Part shown: piece after piece, positions 34,710 to 46,043 of the stretch | Numbering within the stretch: the first letter of the stretch is position 1 | Layout of the letters: the number at the start of each line of letters is the position of its first letter | Source: Uranotaenia lowii | Lineage: Eukaryota; Arthropoda; Insecta; Diptera; Culicidae | Reading direction: 5' to 3' | DNA: 64,000 nt | Assembly (NCBI RefSeq): GCF_029784155.1 | Contig: NC_073691.1 | Location: forward strand, 143,996,461 to 144,060,460 | The notes under the pieces: generated by a model | What the model was told of the DNA's origin: nothing | Databases searched by the model: none | What the model saw: the letters and a program-made list of their open reading frames with translations, nothing else | Translations under genes and position numbers: made by a program

Positions 34710-36177
34710 AGAAAAACTTTATCAAATCTGTTTTTAGATCTTCAATTCTCTCTTAAGATGTTATTCAGAGCTTAGATTTGAAGGTTCAGTGAAAAAAATC
34801 ATTTATTTATTCTATTTAACCCGATATTTTAGGATGGAGGCATTTTACAAACATGATGGGGGCATACAAAAACACTCTATTATTCCACTATATAATCATT
34901 ACTAAACCTCCCCAAAAGCTGAAATATGTTTAATTACTTGTTTAATTACTAGTTCATTTGAGTTAGAAACAAAAACCATCCTAGTTTTTGTTTTAAGCTT
35001 CTTTACGTATAATTTTTAAAAGTCGAAATATTACATCAAAATGTATCAAAACCTTGTATGATTTTTTTTATTTTTTTGAGTTTGTAAATTCATAAAGTTC
35101 TTTCTTGCCTTATGTTCTAAGCGTATCACCCTCAAAATGCATTGGTCAGATAAGCTGTCTAGTCAGCCATTTCATCAAACAGCCGTAGGGTCATTTATCA
35201 ATTAACCTGATACTCCCATTTAGGAAACCTTTCCCCTACCCATATTGTGGGGGTTTTATGCGATTATCAGTCATTTATAGTATTTTAAAGTTGAGCTGCA
35301 GCCGCCATCTTGGCTTTCATGATGGCGTCGGACAACGATTTTCGACTTTTATTTGTATAGCCCTTTCACCCAATACCCAGTATAGTGGATGTATCATGAG
35401 ATTTTCATTGATTAACAGCATTTTAAAGTTCAGTGGAAGCTGCCATCTTGGATTCCAAGATGGCGTCGGAAAGAAAAAAAATCGACATCTTCTAGTTTAG
35501 CCTTTTCATTCAATATCCGTATAGTGGTAGTTTAATGCGACTTTTTGTCAGCATTAAAGCATTAAAAGTTGAGTGGATGCCGACATCTTGGATTTAAAGA
35601 TGGCGTCTGATAGCGAAATTTGACTTCTACTCGTTTAGCCCTTTCACCCAATACCCATTTTGTTGGGGTTTCATGCGATTTCAAGTCATTTACAACATTT
35701 TAAATTTCAGCGGAAGCCGCCATCTTGGATTTCAAGATGGCGTCAGACAACGAAATTTGACTTCAACTCATGATTTATTCCACGGGTCATTTATAACCAA
35801 TCCCTTTTCATTCAAAAAGTCTGTCCTAATTTACTGTACTAATGATTAACAACTCAGAAATGAGGAACTCATCCTTAGCGTGTAATTGGTTGGCTTGCGA
35901 GAGAAACGTCAAACCGTAGCTTTTTTTTGGGGTCATCATTAAACCATAATAAAAATATGAATTGACTCACGCCATGTTGGTTGCAAAATCGAAGGGCACA
36001 AAATGACGCCATGTTGATTGATTCACAATGCAAGCATTGGAAAATATTTTTTAGGCATTTTTCCATCAATTCCATCATTATTGACAATCAGATTTGTCGA
36101 GGCGCATTTATTTTAAGATACTATTTCATACACATTTTACCTAAAATCTTGACTGGCAGTAGAAAAGAGGCTCATTA

Positions 36178-36578
36178 GGCCGGAACAAATTTCAAATCCT
36201 TCTTTTGTCACTCGGAGTTGGAACATCGCGAGGGGGGGGGGGGGGATAATAAAAAATTATGCGAAAAACAAATAAATTGGAATAAATTGCACGAAAGCTT
36301 GTATGCAACCAAATTGCATACTATATTATTGCATAAAACTTATAAATCATGTATTTTTTTATCGAAAAATTCAATAAAATCAAGAATACAAAATGTGAAT
36401 TCATTTCCATCTTCCAAAATTTGGTTCTTAGTCTTGTAATCTTTCGGATATTTGAATTTTTATTTGAAATTTACCTAAAATATCTCAATCTTTATTTACT
36501 CCCCCCTTCGGGATTTTGGAAATTTCGGAGGGGGGGGGGGGGGGATGACAAAAGAAAAAATTGATATTTGTTCCAGCC
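36178..36578. mobile_element. PIF/Harbinger-type MITE with long G runs (copy A)
   Basis: Begins GGCCGGAACAAAT and ends ATTTGTTCCAGCC, with TTA on both sides (36175-36177, 36579-36581). A 3-bp TWA duplication is typical of PIF/Harbinger elements. Two poly-G runs of more than ten bases lie near the ends (about 36231-36244 and 36529-36544). An inverted, closely related copy is at 51857-52264. No transposase. Confidence 0.88.
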
Positions 36579-36956
36579 TTATATGGTTACAACATTGGTT
36601 TTTTAGCTATTAAATTTACCAGATCATATCTGAATAATGCACTCATCATTCATCAACCATTATGGTTGCTGGAAAAAATAAAAAAAAAAAACTCCGAGAA
36701 CTCACAGAATTGAAAAAAAAAACAAAAATTTCTAACATGTTTAATAAAAGCTTTTTAAAGCTTTGGTGACCAACATTGATGACCAACAATGATATGTCTT
36801 TATGACGTTTCTAGGGTAGGGCCTGATTTTGGCTGATTTTGGCTTTATTAGAGTCCAGGTGATGTTCTAGAATGCGCTTTAGCTTTTTATGAAGATTAAT
36901 GCTATAGTCCAAACGAAATTTTGCTGACCATAATAATGCTAAAATTGTTACTTGGG

Positions 36957-37520
36957 TCTGCAAGTCTTGTGTGGTGGCCATTTGAAGCTACATGGGTAGC
37001 GCGTTTTGAAGCGGTTCAACAGAAATTCGTTCGTTATGCTCTGCGTGATCTACCGTGGGATAACCCTCGAAACCTGCCACCTTATGCACAACGTTGCGCT
37101 TTGCTTGACCTTCACACGCTGTCGGATCGCCATTCCATCGGTCAATCACTATTTGTGGCGAAAATTCTCAGAAACGAAATCGACTGTTCTTGGATACTCT
37201 CCCACTGTAATATTTATGCCCCAGAAAGAGCTCTGCGAAACCGTGACTGGCTTTCACTGGAATCGAGAAATACACGCTATGGCAGCAACGATCCCTTACG
37301 TTCCGCAAAAATTAGCTTCTTTCGCCATTATGTTCTCATTGACTTTAATGTCTCAACTGCAACATTTAAACGCTTGATCGAATCTAACATAAGTGATCAG
37401 TTAAGAAGCAGCTAGATAGAAAACTCAAAATGTAAGTTTAGATAGACCTAGATTTAAGTAAACCATTAAGACACTTACGTCAGATGGTCTTTTTCATAAA
37501 CAATAAACAATAAACAAAAC
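36957..37520 (+). pseudogene. Jockey/CR1-group retroposon ORF2, C-terminal part and 3' tail
   Basis: Continuation of the protein interrupted at 31316. An open frame runs to TAG 37413-37415, with VVWWPFEATWVARFEAVQQK, RYALRDLPW, PPYAQRCALLDLHTL and FNVSTATFKR, the conserved C-terminal region of insect Jockey-group ORF2 proteins. A short 3' UTR ends in repeated AATAAAC units (37490-37520), a usual 3' terminus for this group. This half is free of frameshifts. Confidence 0.88.
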
Positions 37521-37998
37521 TTTAGATGCATAAGGGGTACGAATAATTGTTAACATAAGTTTTTAGAAGCCATTGAGCCATTTTTGCCCCAGTAGACGGT
37601 ATTACTTGATAGTTGTTTGGGGCAGAATATTATTGTAAAGTATCGTAATCTTATCGTGTAATCTTATTACACTACTAGATTCGATATGAAATTGCCTTTC
37701 TATTGAATAAATATTTTTCATGAAAATCATTCGTTAATATATTCAACACCTAGTGCAAATTTGTATTCAAGAAATGAAGAGTTAATCACCGTAAATCATT
37801 TCTTGAAATTATTTTATCGGCTGTATCAGTGAAGTTTTATATTTTTTGTTAATGAAAATTTAAAAATTGAAGGATTATAGACGGATAGAAGATTAGAATA
37901 AGGTGAAAGATGTTGAAAATGAGCGGAAGGGTAATTATAATTTAAAAAACTTTTCATCACATTTCATCTTTTTGTACCATTCGGGTACTACCTTGCAG
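37521..37998. other. Intronic spacer, no gene seen
   Basis: AT-rich DNA between the Jockey tail and the next nested element, ending in the CCTTGCAG target duplication (37991-37998). Confidence 0.5.
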
Positions 37999-38544
37999 CA
38001 AGGTTGCCGAAATCACAGAAAAATCTGTAATTTTACAGAATTTTGAGAGAATTTTCATAACAGAATCTGTGTTATATAACAGAGAATTTTGAAATATTGA
38101 CAGATTTCACAGAATTTTTGAATTTTGAATGGATTTCCAAGATTAAATTTTTTTTGACTGATATAAAATTTATATTTATAACTTTGAATTTGATAAGTAT
38201 GATAAGCTGCTGCCAGTATGTCAGAAGAAGTTTTGAATCGAAATATTTTATCAAAAATGGGTCACAAGTTCGAAGAAATTACTGACCAAATAATATATAG
38301 CCAAGATTTAATGTCCACCATGGTCGATAATGCACTCGCTAAATTGCAGCATTTTGGAGATGAATTTCTCACCCTTAAGCGAGAAAACTCGTCCTTGAAA
38401 AAAGCTCTTAGTGATTCTGTAAGCTTTACCAAAACTCTTGAACAACGACTTCAAACTCTTGAATCTTCAATTATCAACCAAGAGAAAGCATCACTGGCAA
38501 ACAATGTCATTATTACTGGTGTACCAGTAGTACCTGAGGAAGTA

Positions 38545-39809
38545 AAGTCTGCTTCATTTAATATTGGAACACAAACAATTGCGTGTAGTTCAGTCATTTA
38601 ATTAACGAATTCATAATTTGTTTTTCATACAAATGTAGCATTTTCTTTACTCTTTCATAAAAAAAATTAAAAAAAATATTCATTGCTGTTTCGAAGAAAT
38701 TCTCGTACTTTTCCCGTAATACGGCACATTAGGCGGCGCACACCCTTTTCGTCCACCGTTTTGGCGATTTGATTCCACCAGTTCTTCATTTGAGTCATGT
38801 TCCTAACAAGTTTTCCCTTTGCCTTAAGCCTCCGCTTCGTGATTGCCCAGTATTTCTCTATCGGCCGGAACTGGGGGCAGTTTGGGGGGTTGAGGTCCTT
38901 CGGTATTACGCTGACCCCGTTCGTTGCGTACCATTCCATAACCGTTTTGCTGTAATGGCAGCTTGCGAGATCCGGCCAAAACAGTTTCTGTAGGCACTCT
39001 TTTTTGTAGACTTCTGATGTCATTGTCTTGTCAGTGAGAAAGACTTTGGTTTTCTGTCCACAACTGCATATCTCCTGCCAAATCATGTACTTGCGGGCGA
39101 ATTTATCCGCAAACACGAACTTAAATTTTGCAGGTACATCCCCCCGAGCCGTCGCCAAATAAAATTTTTGACCTGGGATTTGCCCAAAGTCCGCCTTCAC
39201 GTAGGTCTCATCGTCCATCAGAATACATCCGTCGAACTTGGTCAGCACTTGGTCGTACAGCTTTCGAGCACGGTTTCTGGCCACATTGTTCTGCTTCAGC
39301 GTCCGATTTCGCTGTTTGCTGGCTCGGAATGACTATATTCCTTCCCGGAGATGAATTCGTCGCACCGTACTGTGAGCGGCCTGGAACTTATTGGCCAAAT
39401 CGCGGTCTGAAAGATTGGGATTCCTCTTGACGGCCTTGATGACTTTCCCACGCAGTTTCCGGTCGACAGTTCCACTCCGACGCTTCGAATGCGACTTCCG
39501 AGCCGTCGTCAATGTTTCCTTGTACTGCTTGATAACACGCCATACGGTATTTCTGGGCATTTTAAGCTGTTTAGCTAGCTTCGATGCCGACAACAATGGA
39601 TTTTTAAGAAAACAGTGCACAATTTGATCTCTCCGTTCGGCTTCCATGGCGGTTGTTTACAAAATGCTATCGTTTGGTGTTATGACATAAATACATGGTG
39701 AAAGGTAATGAATTTCCCGACACGTGGGTGAAAAAAGTTTCCAAATCCGTCCACTAGGAGCGCCACAATGAGCAAAAGAATTTGTTCCAATATTAAATGA
39801 AGCAGACTT
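38545..39809 (-). mobile_element. ITmD37E transposon (Tc1/mariner superfamily)
   Basis: Ends are inverted repeats starting AAGTCTGCTTCATTTAATAT and extending about 27 bp, with TA on both sides (38543-38544 and 39810-39811). It encodes a D37E transposase on the - strand. It is inserted in ORF1 of a non-LTR retroposon, with no other change in the reading around the TA. The ITmD37E family was first described from mosquitoes. Confidence 0.93.
38667..39647 (-). pseudogene. ITmD37E transposase with a single in-frame stop codon
   Basis: The start Met is at 39647 and the final stop at 38667-38669, 327 codons in one frame. The only interruption is a TAG at 39333-39335 (about codon 105). The N-terminal 100 residues form the helix-turn-helix DNA-binding part (SASKLAKQLKMPRNTVWRVI, then LSDRDLANKF). 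The catalytic part has LMDDETYVKAD (first Asp), FWPDLASCHY (second Asp) and FRPIEKYWA (Glu), with 37 residues between the second Asp and the Glu. The catalytic half alone remains open from 39284. Reading-frame integrity suggests recent activity. Confidence 0.92.
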
Positions 39810-40614
39810 TATTACCTGAAGTGGTTGAGAAAACCCTATCCTCATTCAGATGCAATGTCCAAGCAGATTCTATTTAGTCATGCGAAAGATTCAAATCTTC
39901 TGTTTCCACGAAAAACAAGCCTCCAATTCTTGTTGTTCTGAAAAATGCAACTACATAGACTAAGATTCTTGAAGATAAACGTATGTACGGCCGTCTTCAC
40001 GTCAACGAACTGAAAATAGATGCCCCGAATGTCCAATCAGAACAAGTCCATGTATCTGTACGTAGTGAATTAACACCGATGATGAATGGACTTCTTCAAG
40101 AACTGCGTGTAGTGAATAGAAGAAATAAATAATTATATTGGAATAGAAAACATACTGAAATGTAAGGTAAAAACTATCTGTGAATTTATATCAGTGAAAA
40201 GAAAGTGAAGGAACATTCGTGAAAATAGTAAAGAGATTTTTGAATGAGAAAAAGAGAGAAATATTGCTATGATTGAAATATATGAGAGAACAGGAGAGGA
40301 AAAATGTCTACGATGAAAATGGTCTTCAGTTTGAACAAGATTGATTGAGCGAATGGATGTTAAGCGTCTAGTTAGGTTTGAAAATTAGAAAAAAAAGTGA
40401 AAGATCAGTGAAGCAGGGTCATCGGTTACGACACTGCGAAGTAAGCAAAAACAGCTCAATGTTGCGTGCATATGTTTGGCCCGCTCTAGATGGGAACATA
40501 CTTTTGAAAAAGACTTTGAAATGTAAACCGATTGTTATTCGTTCACGGTCGGATTTGAAGAACATTCCTATGCACTAAAAACATAGTAGTTCTCATACCT
40601 TGATTTAACAAAAT

Positions 40615-42807
40615 ATGACTGATGAACTGATCCTACAAAAAAGTACCAATATCTTCTGCGAATCTACAGAAGATATTCAAAAAAGTCATAGAAAGAACCC
40701 AAAACTTCTGCAAATGAATATTCGTGGAATGAATAATCCAGATAAATTCGATTCATTTAAAATATTCCTTGAAAATATGAAGATAAATATCGATGTTATC
40801 GTAATAAGTGAAACGTGGGTAAAGGAAAAGAACATTGCTTATTTCAATTTACCAGGATACAAAGCCACCTTCTCATCTCGTTTAAGTAACGGCGGCGTCC
40901 TTGCAATCTACGTAAGGGATGACATTAAGTTCACTATAAAGCGCAATATTGAAGATGATGGATACCACCATATTGGAATCGAAATGTTATGCTACGGAGA
41001 ACTGATAACTGTTCATGGAATTTACAGACCACCAGGCTACAACTTTTCCAAGTTCATTAACCACCAGGAAATACTTCTCACTGAAGCAAACCTCAGTAAG
41101 CCCATCTTCATGTTGGGTGACCTCAATAAACCTATCAATAGGGTGAACGAAAGTTTAGTATTACAGTACCAAAGTCTCTTGAGTTGCTTCAGCCTCGCTG
41201 TCTCAAATAACATTGTCACCAGACCTGCAAGCAACAATTTGCTGGACCATAGCATCGTTCGCTTCAACGACCTCCGTTCAATAATTAATTGTACATTTGA
41301 GTGTGACATCAGTGATCACAGGCCTGTCCTCACTACTTACATTAACAAAAAAGCTGTACCTGAAGTTAAAATGTTATCACGGCGACATACGAACCGAGAA
41401 CATCTCGAAAAAGACTTTGTGGATTTCCTAAGAAATGCAGATTTTCGGAAAAAAGTCCCGAATGCTAGATTGAATACTATATCTGAACGCTACCAACAAC
41501 TTCTTGTTAAACATACCCACGCCACAACCGCTGTAGTTTGAATGAGGAAATTATATCCATGGATGACTTTAGAAATATGGCATCTTTTGAAATCGAGGGA
41601 TAAAATTCTGCGGAAATGGAAAAATAACCCCACGAACCTCAATCTTTCCGAGCAAATGAAGGGAATAAACAAGCAACTACAGAACGCAAAACGGAAGGCA
41701 AAAATCGAATATTACGAGCAACTTATGAATACATCCAACATGAAAATTCTTTGGAAACGAATTAACGAAATGATAGGAAAGAATTCCAAACCTGATGAGC
41801 TGACATTGAATCTGCATGGAGAATCTGTTGAAAGTCCATTACCTGTGGCAAATGCATTCAACGAGTTCTTTACTGCAATCGGACAGCATCTTGCAAGCCA
41901 ACTCCACTCGACCGGAAACATAGATGAATTCAGAACCATCAAACGGATCAGAAACTCAATTTTTCTTCGACCATCCACCGTCCGAGAAGTCATAACAATA
42001 ATATCCAGTCTGGATCCTTCGAAAGCTTCTGGAGTGGACAGTTTTCCTGTGTCAGCGCTTCGCACCCACCACGCAATTTTAGCCCCTATTCTCAATTCAG
42101 CCTTCAACGATAGTGTTCGCATGGGCAAGTATCCCGAATGTCTTAAGCTTGCTGTTGTCCGCCCGGTGTATAAGTCCGGTGATCCTAAGGCACTTAATAG
42201 CTACCGACCGATCTCAGTTCTCTCTGCATTCAGTAAGGTATTTGAGAATCTGATCGCAACAAGACTATTGGAGTTTCTAGATGGTGAAAATTTTTTCTAT
42301 CAATATCAACACGGATTTCGTAAAGGAGGTTCCACGGAGATCGCTCTACTGGAACTAGTTAATAGTGTGTCATACAGTTTGGATCAGAAGAATGAAATAC
42401 CTGGAGCCTTGTTTCTTGATTTATCAAAAGCATTTGATACAATAGATCATAACTTGTTGCTGAATAAACTAGAAGCATATGGTATAAGAGGCTTAGCTAA
42501 CGAACTGATACACAGTTATCTGGAAAATCGCCAACAAGTAGTTAAAATCAACGACACATTAAGCTCTCAGCTACCTATAAGTGTAGGCGTACCTCAAGGG
42601 AGCAACTTAGGTCCGCTTCTGTTTCTAATTTATGTGAACGACTTATCCAAACTTAACCTGTACGGTATCCCGAAGCTGTTCGCTGATGACACGGTTCTGG
42701 AATATTCGAATAAGGATGTAGAAGCCGTTATTCGTGATATGGAGAGGGACCTGATTACCATAGATAAATATCTAGAAAACAACCTACTTACATCGAATGT
42801 CACTTAA
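40615..42807 (+). pseudogene. Non-LTR retroposon ORF2: APE endonuclease and reverse transcriptase
   Basis: Two open segments in the same frame (40615-41541 and 41542-42807) are separated by one TGA at 41539-41541. The first is an apurinic-type endonuclease: LQMNIRGMNN, VISETWVKE, LGDLNKPIN and ISDHRPV. The second is an RT of the Jockey/CR1/L2 group: VVRPVYKSGDPKALNSYRPI, LFLDLSKAFDTIDHN, GVPQGSNLGPLLF and LFADDT. After 42807 the C-terminal region continues in other frames to about 43150 (for example FKYLGVHIDNRLS), so the 3' part is frameshifted. Clade assignment within the group needs a tree. A CTAT repeat near 43228-43241 may mark the 3' end. Confidence 0.9.
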
Positions 42808-43341
42808 ACCAAATTTATTATCTTTGAGGAATCAAAACTAAACTGCCGCCACATTCACCACTTATCCACAAAAATAGTGAAATAGAAGAAGTATCGTGCT
42901 TTAAATACTTAGGAGTGCACATAGACAACCGCTTATCTAGGAAGCCACACATAACAAATCTTATAAAAACTTGTGCCCCCATTTGTGGATTAATCCGTAA
43001 GTTTTTGTATTTCATGCCAAGACATGTTTTGCAAAAGCTATATTATAGTTTTATATACATACGCTATTAGTGCTTGGGGACACACCAATGTAACTAATTT
43101 GTTAACGTTGAAAGTTCAGCAGAATAGATGTTTGAAATCTATCTTTAAGCTTCCCTACTTATACTGCAAATGAAACCTTTTAGAGGAACACAAGTTCATT
43201 AAGGTTTTTCTTCTGAGTTTTTACATTGGATAAAATCTATCTATCTATCCTAAAAGATTGGTAACTTTATTTGATTTTTCCCAACTCAAATGTTAACAAG
43301 ATCCAATTTATCATGAACTTTCAATGAAATTAAAGGCAATA

Positions 43342-44704
43342 GACACATTCCACGCGCTTGTACCGCTCAAATGTGATTTTTATCCGTTCGCGTATCAAAA
43401 AATCTCAAAATTGTCTATAATTTTGATAATTCAAATCACACAAAACTAACGGAAAAAAGAGAAAAAAGTTTTTTTACACATGTTTCAGATGATTTTGAAA
43501 ATCAGTTTTTTTGTTGAAAAAAGTGGTGTTTTTGACAACTTTTACAAAATCATTAATTTTAATATATGGATGATGTTTTTTTGGAAATATTTTTAGTATG
43601 TTCAGAAGCCAAAAAACACGGCTTCATTTTGTAGAAAAGAGAATTTGTTAATATCCAATGTAGTTGGTTTCAATAGCGAACAAAAACAGTCGCAAATGAG
43701 TGAATTCACGTCACAAAAAAAGGGAAGTTATTAATTTTACGAGAAAGCTCTGACTTTTTTTTAAATAAAAAAATGAGATTTTCTTTGAAAATGATAAGAC
43801 GATTCTAAAACTCTAAAATTTATAAAAATCGGTTAGAATCTAGCTAAGTTACAACAGCGCGAATGAATTCACGTCACAAAATTTGATTTTTTGTTAAATT
43901 TTGTATGAAAAATGTGCTCTGAAAGCTGTTTTGACCCTCCAGATGGTCGAATTTTTACAATTCGAGCATTATTTAGTTGATTTTTTTAATAAGTTCATTA
44001 TTTTCGAGTAAAAATACAAAAAGATTGAAAAAAAAAATAAAAATATTTTTTTGGTGAATCTTTAAATGAAGACAGTAGTAATTTTAACATATGATCTCTC
44101 AATATGTTGCTATTCATGTGCCAATCAAAATAAGGAAAAAGTTAGGTGCAGATACTGAAAATTTATGATTGTAAGAGCCGGAACAACAAAATGTCGTTTT
44201 TGAAAGGTACACAAAATTTGTAGGCTCCAAAGAATGATTCAGTATAACCACAGTATAACTTTATATTTCGTGACGTGAATTCAGTCATCTACCCTGTTCT
44301 CTTTGAACTGAGTGAATACACTTCACAACTTCAAATAAGCATAACTTCGTTCGTTGTTGTTTAATCGAGAAGTTTTGCACTTCAAATTGTGGGTAATTGT
44401 TTTCTTTACAACTCATTTGAAGACACCGATATTCTATTTCCACAGAGAGAACAGGAAATCAAAGATGTATGTACTAAAGTCCGAAATGGTTAATTCTAGC
44501 GTGAATTCACGTCACAAAAGTAATTAATCACAACAAAAACAACTTAAATTTTAAAATGACCAAATTATATTCATTTTAAAAGAAATTCAATTTGCGACCG
44601 TTTGCTTTAATTTTTTTCATTTTCAAGTTAATTGGTTGACTTCTAGAATGATAACAGTGCAGTGGAGTCCAGAAAAGCGATTTCAGGACACGGTGGAATG
44701 TGTC
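43342..44704. mobile_element. MITE-like element with GACACATTCCAC ends and apparent AATA duplication
   Basis: Twelve-bp inverted repeats GACACATTCCAC at both ends and AATA on both sides (43338-43341, 44705-44708). The interior is AT-rich and repeatedly holds the motif GTGAATTCACGTCAC or its reverse (43700, 43865, 44270, 44501). No coding capacity. The short repeats and A/T-only duplication make the boundaries less certain than those of the hAT elements. Confidence 0.5.
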
Positions 44705-44810
44705 AATAACATCACAGAAAACCATCGCAGAATTTTTGGGTAAAATCACAAAAAGTCAGATTTATTTTTCTCAAAAACCCAGAATTTATTTCAGCAACCT
44801 TGCCTTGCAG

Positions 44811-45141
44811 TGGTGAATACAGATAGAATTGTAGCTAAAACCACACAATAGTAGGCCATGCGTGGTACACCCAGAACCCTGCAACGATATACAATCCGTG
44901 TGGAGCACATCTATCAGATTTAAGGTTTTTTCCTCAGATTTAAGCTATTTTCTTCAGATTAAAGATTTCATCTCCTATGCTCGCTTAAAAACGCATAAAA
45001 ACGAGATTCACTAACACTTTGCAAATATATGTTGGTCATACGATACATAGACAAATCGTTGCAGGGATCTGTGATATACACTCTCGCTACATTGGATTTT
45101 ATTCTTGGATCCACTGCTGTTTTGTGTCACGACAACACTAC
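44811..45141. other. Intronic spacer holding a dispersed repeat copy
   Basis: Includes 44998-45062, which matches 28560-28625. No gene is seen. The stretch ends in the AACACTAC target duplication of the next element. Confidence 0.5.
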
Positions 45142-46043
45142 TAGAGTGTCTGTCCCGGGATTTCCCGGGCGGGAATTCCCGGGAATTTGAAAAATTCGGG
45201 AATTCCCGATTCCCGGGAATCGTAGTTTCATTCCCGGGAATTCCCGACGTATATGAAATTATTTTTCTGGAAAAGCCTGATACCTCTCAAATTATTCTTA
45301 TTGTTCTTTTCGAAAATGTAGTCATACAAAACTTATTGAAAATATGCCGATTCCAGTAGACATTTTGCAGCCATTTGGTTCGATTTTTTAATTCAAATTG
45401 ATAAGTTCAAAAAGATTATATGTATTTCCTCATCTTATGCATGGAACGAAACCTCACAACAGTTAAAAAAATTAATGAAAAATTGCGTAGCAGGTAGACA
45501 GATTGTGTTTTCTCGAAAGAAACATTCATGCACTTGCTCTTCCCTTTGGCTTTGAAAGCCAGATCAAAACCTCAAAATGAAGAATATAGCGATTTTTCAT
45601 ATGAAGAGCAAATATGTAAAGTGTTAAAAAAACGAAAAATGGTTGGAATAATCAAACAAATAAAAACTTTTTTTATACCAACCATGGATGAATTCGTCAA
45701 TTTTTTTGAGATTTTAGGCCGATTGGTTTATTCATCCCCAGAATTCTTCATTTGCCTCATTCAGGTTATTTATAGTTTGTTAGACTGTTTTTAATTTATC
45801 ATTGTTGAAAACTTGATTAATTTGATTAAAAATAAGTTTAAAAAACATTATGAAGTTTAAATTTTGAACAAATTATGGGCTTGTATGCACGAAAAGTTCG
45901 ATAAGCTATGTATATTTGAATCGAATTGCATATATTTTACATGTTTTTGAATTTTTCCCGGGATCCCGGGAATTCCCGGGAAATAGGCCATCAGATTTCC
46001 CGATTCCCGGGAACGAGAAAATGACCGGGAAATGGACACTCTA
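45142..46043. mobile_element. hAT-type MITE, 902 bp, TAGAGTGTC ends, CCCGGGAATT-rich
   Basis: Starts TAGAGTGTC and ends GACACTCTA, flanked by perfect 8-bp copies of AACACTAC (45134-45141 and 46044-46051). Both subterminal regions are packed with TTCCCGGGAATTCCCG-type palindromes, while the centre is plain AT-rich sequence. The TAGAG start and the palindrome-dense ends recall the MITE at 34380. No transposase. Confidence 0.92.

Larger units (their letters stand above)
31872..35745. repeat. Dispersed/tandem array of about 135-bp units carrying inverted YY1/PHO-like motifs
   Basis: At least twelve units share a core of the form GCCATCTTG, 5-6 bp, CAAGATGGCGGCTTCC, preceded by a GTAGAAGTC.AA..TTCG segment and followed by AACTTTAAAAT.CTGTAAATG. 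Cores begin near 31872, 31995, 32130, 32262 and 32400 in one orientation, and near 33053, 33190, 33318, 35303, 35442, 35581 and 35719 in the reverse orientation. Spacing is 123-139 bp within blocks. The later block is split by unique sequence and two hAT-like MITEs. AAGATGGCGGC is the published consensus of the zinc-finger protein YY1, and GCCAT is the core of its fly orthologue Pho. Binding here is inference only. Confidence 0.85.
31317..36956. mobile_element. 5.6-kb inverted-repeat element (CCCAAGTAACA ends) inserted in the Jockey ORF
   Basis: The left end CCCAAGTAACA (31317) and right end TGTTACTTGGG (36956) are perfect 11-bp inverted repeats. TC occurs on both sides (31315-31316 and 36957-36958), and removing the element plus one TC rejoins the Jockey reading frame exactly, so the boundaries and a 2-bp duplication are well supported. 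No transposase is seen inside. The interior holds a head-to-head array of about 135-bp units with paired GCCATCTT/AAGATGGC motifs, two hAT-like MITEs and a Harbinger-type MITE. Much of the length is therefore later insertion and array growth. Confidence 0.85.
38218..40132 (+). pseudogene. Non-LTR retroposon ORF1 split by an ITmD37E transposon
   Basis: The ATG at 38218 opens a frame with a Leu-rich coiled coil (about residues 50-90) and an NNVIITGVP segment, as in ORF1 RNA-binding proteins of non-LTR elements. The transposon at 38545-39809 interrupts it. Beyond the insertion, the frame resumes from 39812 with ORF1-like C-terminal content (PPILVVLKNAT, KRMYGRLHVNEL) and ends at TAA 40130-40132. 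Two additional in-frame stops occur in the downstream part, so the ORF1 was or became defective independently of the insertion. ORF2 follows at 40615. Confidence 0.75.
37999..44802. mobile_element. hAT-like MITE expanded to 6.8 kb by nested insertions
   Basis: The left end CAAGGTTGCCGAAAT and the right end are inverted repeats over 15 bp with one mismatch. Perfect 8-bp copies of CCTTGCAG flank them (37991-37998 and 44803-44810), which supports a hAT-type insertion. The element's own sequence appears to be only a few hundred bp, rich in ATCACAGAAAA and CAGAATTTT. It has been expanded by a non-LTR retroposon (about 38160-43245, itself holding an ITmD37E element) and a 1.36-kb MITE (43342-44704). 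Confidence 0.82.

Noticed and set aside
33963..35227. Further inverted-repeat element with TAGGGGA ends between the two motif blocks
   Set aside because: Only seven bases match, and the right-hand match is part of the array unit itself, so the boundaries are not supported.
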